Source of the DNA: Hirsutella rhossiliensis
Taxonomy: Eukaryota > Ascomycota > Sordariomycetes > Hypocreales > Ophiocordycipitaceae
DNA length: 64,000 bases
Assembly (NCBI RefSeq): GCF_020360975.1
Contig: NW_025408676.1
Span: 2,294,001-2,358,000, forward strand
Direction of reading: 5' to 3'
Shown here piece after piece: positions 62,320-64,000 of the stretch (its first letter is position 1; each line of letters opens with the position of its first letter). The position numbers and the translations under genes were made by a program. The notes under the pieces were generated by a model. That model was not told the DNA's origin, ran no database searches, and worked only from the letters and a program-made list of their open reading frames with translations.

Positions 62320-64000
62320 TCAGGAGTGCACGAGATTCCGGGTATCTTCCTCAAAGGCATTGCGTAATTCATCCATGTCAACTCGCTGCTGCAGGCCAGG
62401 CCTCTTCACAAAGAAGGAACTGTGAGAGTTAACCTGTTGCCGCATAAGTGTGTTAAAAGCAACATATCGAAAGCGTGGATGCCTAGCAAAACGACCATCA
62501 TGGTATCTCACGGCGTGTGCGATATACTCATCGTACCGAATTGTCCTCTGACGAGGTGCCACAAAGTCTGCCTGCCCAGTAGGGTAAAGGGTAGGAAAGG
62601 CGAGAGACAGCAGAGGCTGGGAACGATTGAACTCATTGAGAGGCGTAGATCGGATATTAGGCATCTCGATGTGGGCCTGGCGCAGAGGGATCTGCTCGGG
62701 CGGTACGGGTTCGTGATCCTCAAGCTGAGCCCGGAGACGCTCAAGGTCAGCCTGCGCTGCAATGAAGTTTGGGACTGCTGCTGCATCGTAGTCGTCGATG
62801 CCAGCTGCATCAGCATTCTCAACAGCCTCAGGGTCAGGGTGCTCTATAGGATGTTGCTCTGCTTGCACGCCCTCAGGCACAGCGACTTCCTCGGCAAGCA
62901 TTTGATCAACCACATCACCGTCGTTTGGTAGCTGACTTAGGCGTTCAGCGTCAATAATGATATCTCGATAGCCAGGGTGGTTAAGTTGAAGGTGCTCCAG
63001 CCAGACGCGAATGTGACCTTGCCGAACACGGAATTGACGTCGAAACTGCCGGACGACGTGTGGCTGGTTCGTTGAATCCCGTGGGCGTAGTATGATGATG
63101 TCCAATTCGCGCGGCAGAAGAGGAAGCTGCGTATAGACGTGGCCAATATCCCGTAAGAAGTTAATGACATGACCACGATACTTATACTGCTGGCCACGGT
63201 ACTGGAAAACCTGGATGTGGACATGCACCCGCGCAATGAGCATCTCCTCGACTTGGGATAGTTCTGGGAGCTCGTTGGGAACGCTGCCGAGATCCAGGTT
63301 ATTTTCCTGGGAGAAGAGGAAAGGTTCGTGAGGCTGCCTTTTCCCATCGGCGTCACGACGACGGCAGGCAGAACAGACATCATTCACAAGGACCAGGTTG
63401 AACCAGGACTCCTTGCATCGACTGCAATACTCAAGAGACTCAGATTCAAGCCTGTCGTTCCACAGATTAAGGAGGTCCTGATCACTCTGAGAAATGGCCT
63501 GTGCGTTGAGATCGCCGGCAAAGGGCCCAACGATGTCCAAAGGAGGAACGTCTTCATCGGCCTCGTTGCCTTGGATAGATTGTAGGCTTGCAGGGACAGA
63601 AAGGCCAATGCGAGGAACCAGGGACAGATTCAAATCGCCTGCTGCAAAAGCAGAAGAGGCTGGAGACGACACGTTAGAAGGGCTGCTTGACTGCGGATAA
63701 GAGAGATGAGAATGTGTTGCTGACCGCGGAATGGAGAGCGCAAGAAATGAAGGGACGGGAGACGAAGGGGCCGGCTGCATAGAAAGCAACTGGGAGGTGC
63801 GTTGCGTTGCGGATGGCTCATGGCCTTGCCGTCTCTCTATACGATGATGTCGACTGATGGCAACTTGGCGGGCGTGTGCCCTTGCATGGCCTGGACTATC
63901 CTCTGGCCGAATGCCCCGAAAGAACCTCCTAGGGGTCCGAGTGCGAGGCTGTAGTGGAGGTAGGCGTAGCGGAGGCGGGGCAGGACGAGGCTGCAGAACA
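62320..64000 (-). pseudogene. Helitron 2: N-terminal and DUF6570 region, open to the window edge
   Basis: Open phase from 64000 to the stop at 62320-62322. The first visible part is basic (RRFFRGIRPED, HHRIERRQGHEP). Then EYCSRCKESWFNLVLVNDVC with paired cysteines, VEEMLIARVHVHIQVFQYRG and HVINFLRDIGHVYTQLPLLP (DUF6570 signature), and, after an acidic linker, PLLSLAFPTLYPTGQADFVA and YDEYIAHAVRYHDGRFARHP, the start of the Helitron-like N domain. The true start codon is outside the window. Confidence 0.85.

Larger units (their letters stand above)
59121..64000 (-). pseudogene. Helitron 2 Rep/PIF1 helicase, partial at right edge, frameshifted
   Basis: Second Helitron transposase on the minus strand, with ordinary GC content and a sequence distinct from the GC-rich one. 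The phase is open to the right window edge, so the N-terminus is outside. Order: basic N-terminal region, DUF6570 part, Helitron-like N/Rep domain, linker with paired tyrosines, PIF1 helicase, final helicase motif, stop at 59121-59123. About 1600 codons are in the window. Frame breaks occur near 62320, 61750, 61030, 60650 and 59385. The catalytic motifs are all present. The protein nicks one strand, joins to DNA through tyrosine and unwinds the element for rolling-circle transfer. Confidence 0.86.

Noticed and set aside
1..64000. CRISPR array, bacterial defence island or prophage
   Set aside because: Introns, LTR elements, Helitrons and RIP show a fungal nuclear genome. The tandem repeats present have no spacer-repeat structure.
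1..64000. Starship-type giant element with a DUF3435 captain
   Set aside because: The only tyrosine-recombinase-like protein is the 3.3-kb Crypton-type one with its own borders. I saw no captain-like gene at an element edge and no matching terminal repeats on a large scale.

Overview
The window looks like a repeat island in a filamentous ascomycete (Pezizomycotina) nuclear genome. The evidence is a fungal cytochrome P450 C-terminus at the left edge, a Zn2Cys6 transcription factor with a short spliceosomal intron, fungal-type LTR, pogo/Fot1, hAT, MULE, Crypton and Helitron elements, and long stretches almost without CpA/TpG but full of TpA, the signature of repeat-induced point mutation (RIP). 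I see no tRNA, rRNA, CRISPR array or bacterial-type operon.

Layout. 1-427: 3' end of a P450 gene. About 1.0-21.65 kb: strongly RIP-mutated DNA holding an old Ty3/gypsy element (gag about 6.25-7.13 kb, pol 13.33-15.16 kb, tail 21.29-21.65 kb). Into this block were inserted a RIP-mutated Ty1/copia element (7134-13327, minus, TSD AGTAT), a 1.3-kb non-autonomous LTR element with identical LTRs (2145-3464, TSD GTAGG) and a young, un-RIPped Ty3/gypsy chromovirus (15161-21281, TSD GAAGT). 21657-24442: pogo-like DNA transposon with 101-bp inverted repeats. 24458-27794: Crypton-like tyrosine-recombinase element on the minus strand. 28.9-34.6 kb: a Ty1/copia gag-integrase split by two nearly identical pogo/Fot1 copies, one inserted inside the terminal repeat of the other. 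34.6-38.2 kb: hAT remnant, third pogo fragment, and the 3' end of another gypsy element with its LTR. 38.7-45.3 kb: very GC-rich minus-strand Helitron Rep/PIF1 helicase. 48.6-55.0 kb: Ty1/copia element carrying a 1.48-kb hAT insertion and an uninterrupted 522-residue RT-RNase H. 55.0-56.3 kb: gypsy LTR and gag (minus) inserted into the Zn2Cys6 gene at 56.3-57.15 kb. 57.5-58.9 kb: MULE transposase. 59.1-64.0 kb: second Helitron, running off the right edge.

The nesting gives a relative history. The old gypsy and copia were RIP-mutated, and later elements landed in the wreckage and remain unmutated. Nearly every coding region is broken by single-base frameshifts. Comparison of the two nested pogo copies shows differences that are mostly one-base homopolymer length changes, so some of the apparent pseudogenes may be sequencing-indel artefacts.

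I do not see a coherent new host system. The most unusual points are a RIP-converted zinc knuckle with all four ligands changed to tyrosine, a Crypton-type recombinase bounded by inverted termini, the self-nested pogo pair, and the layered disruption of the transcription-factor gene.
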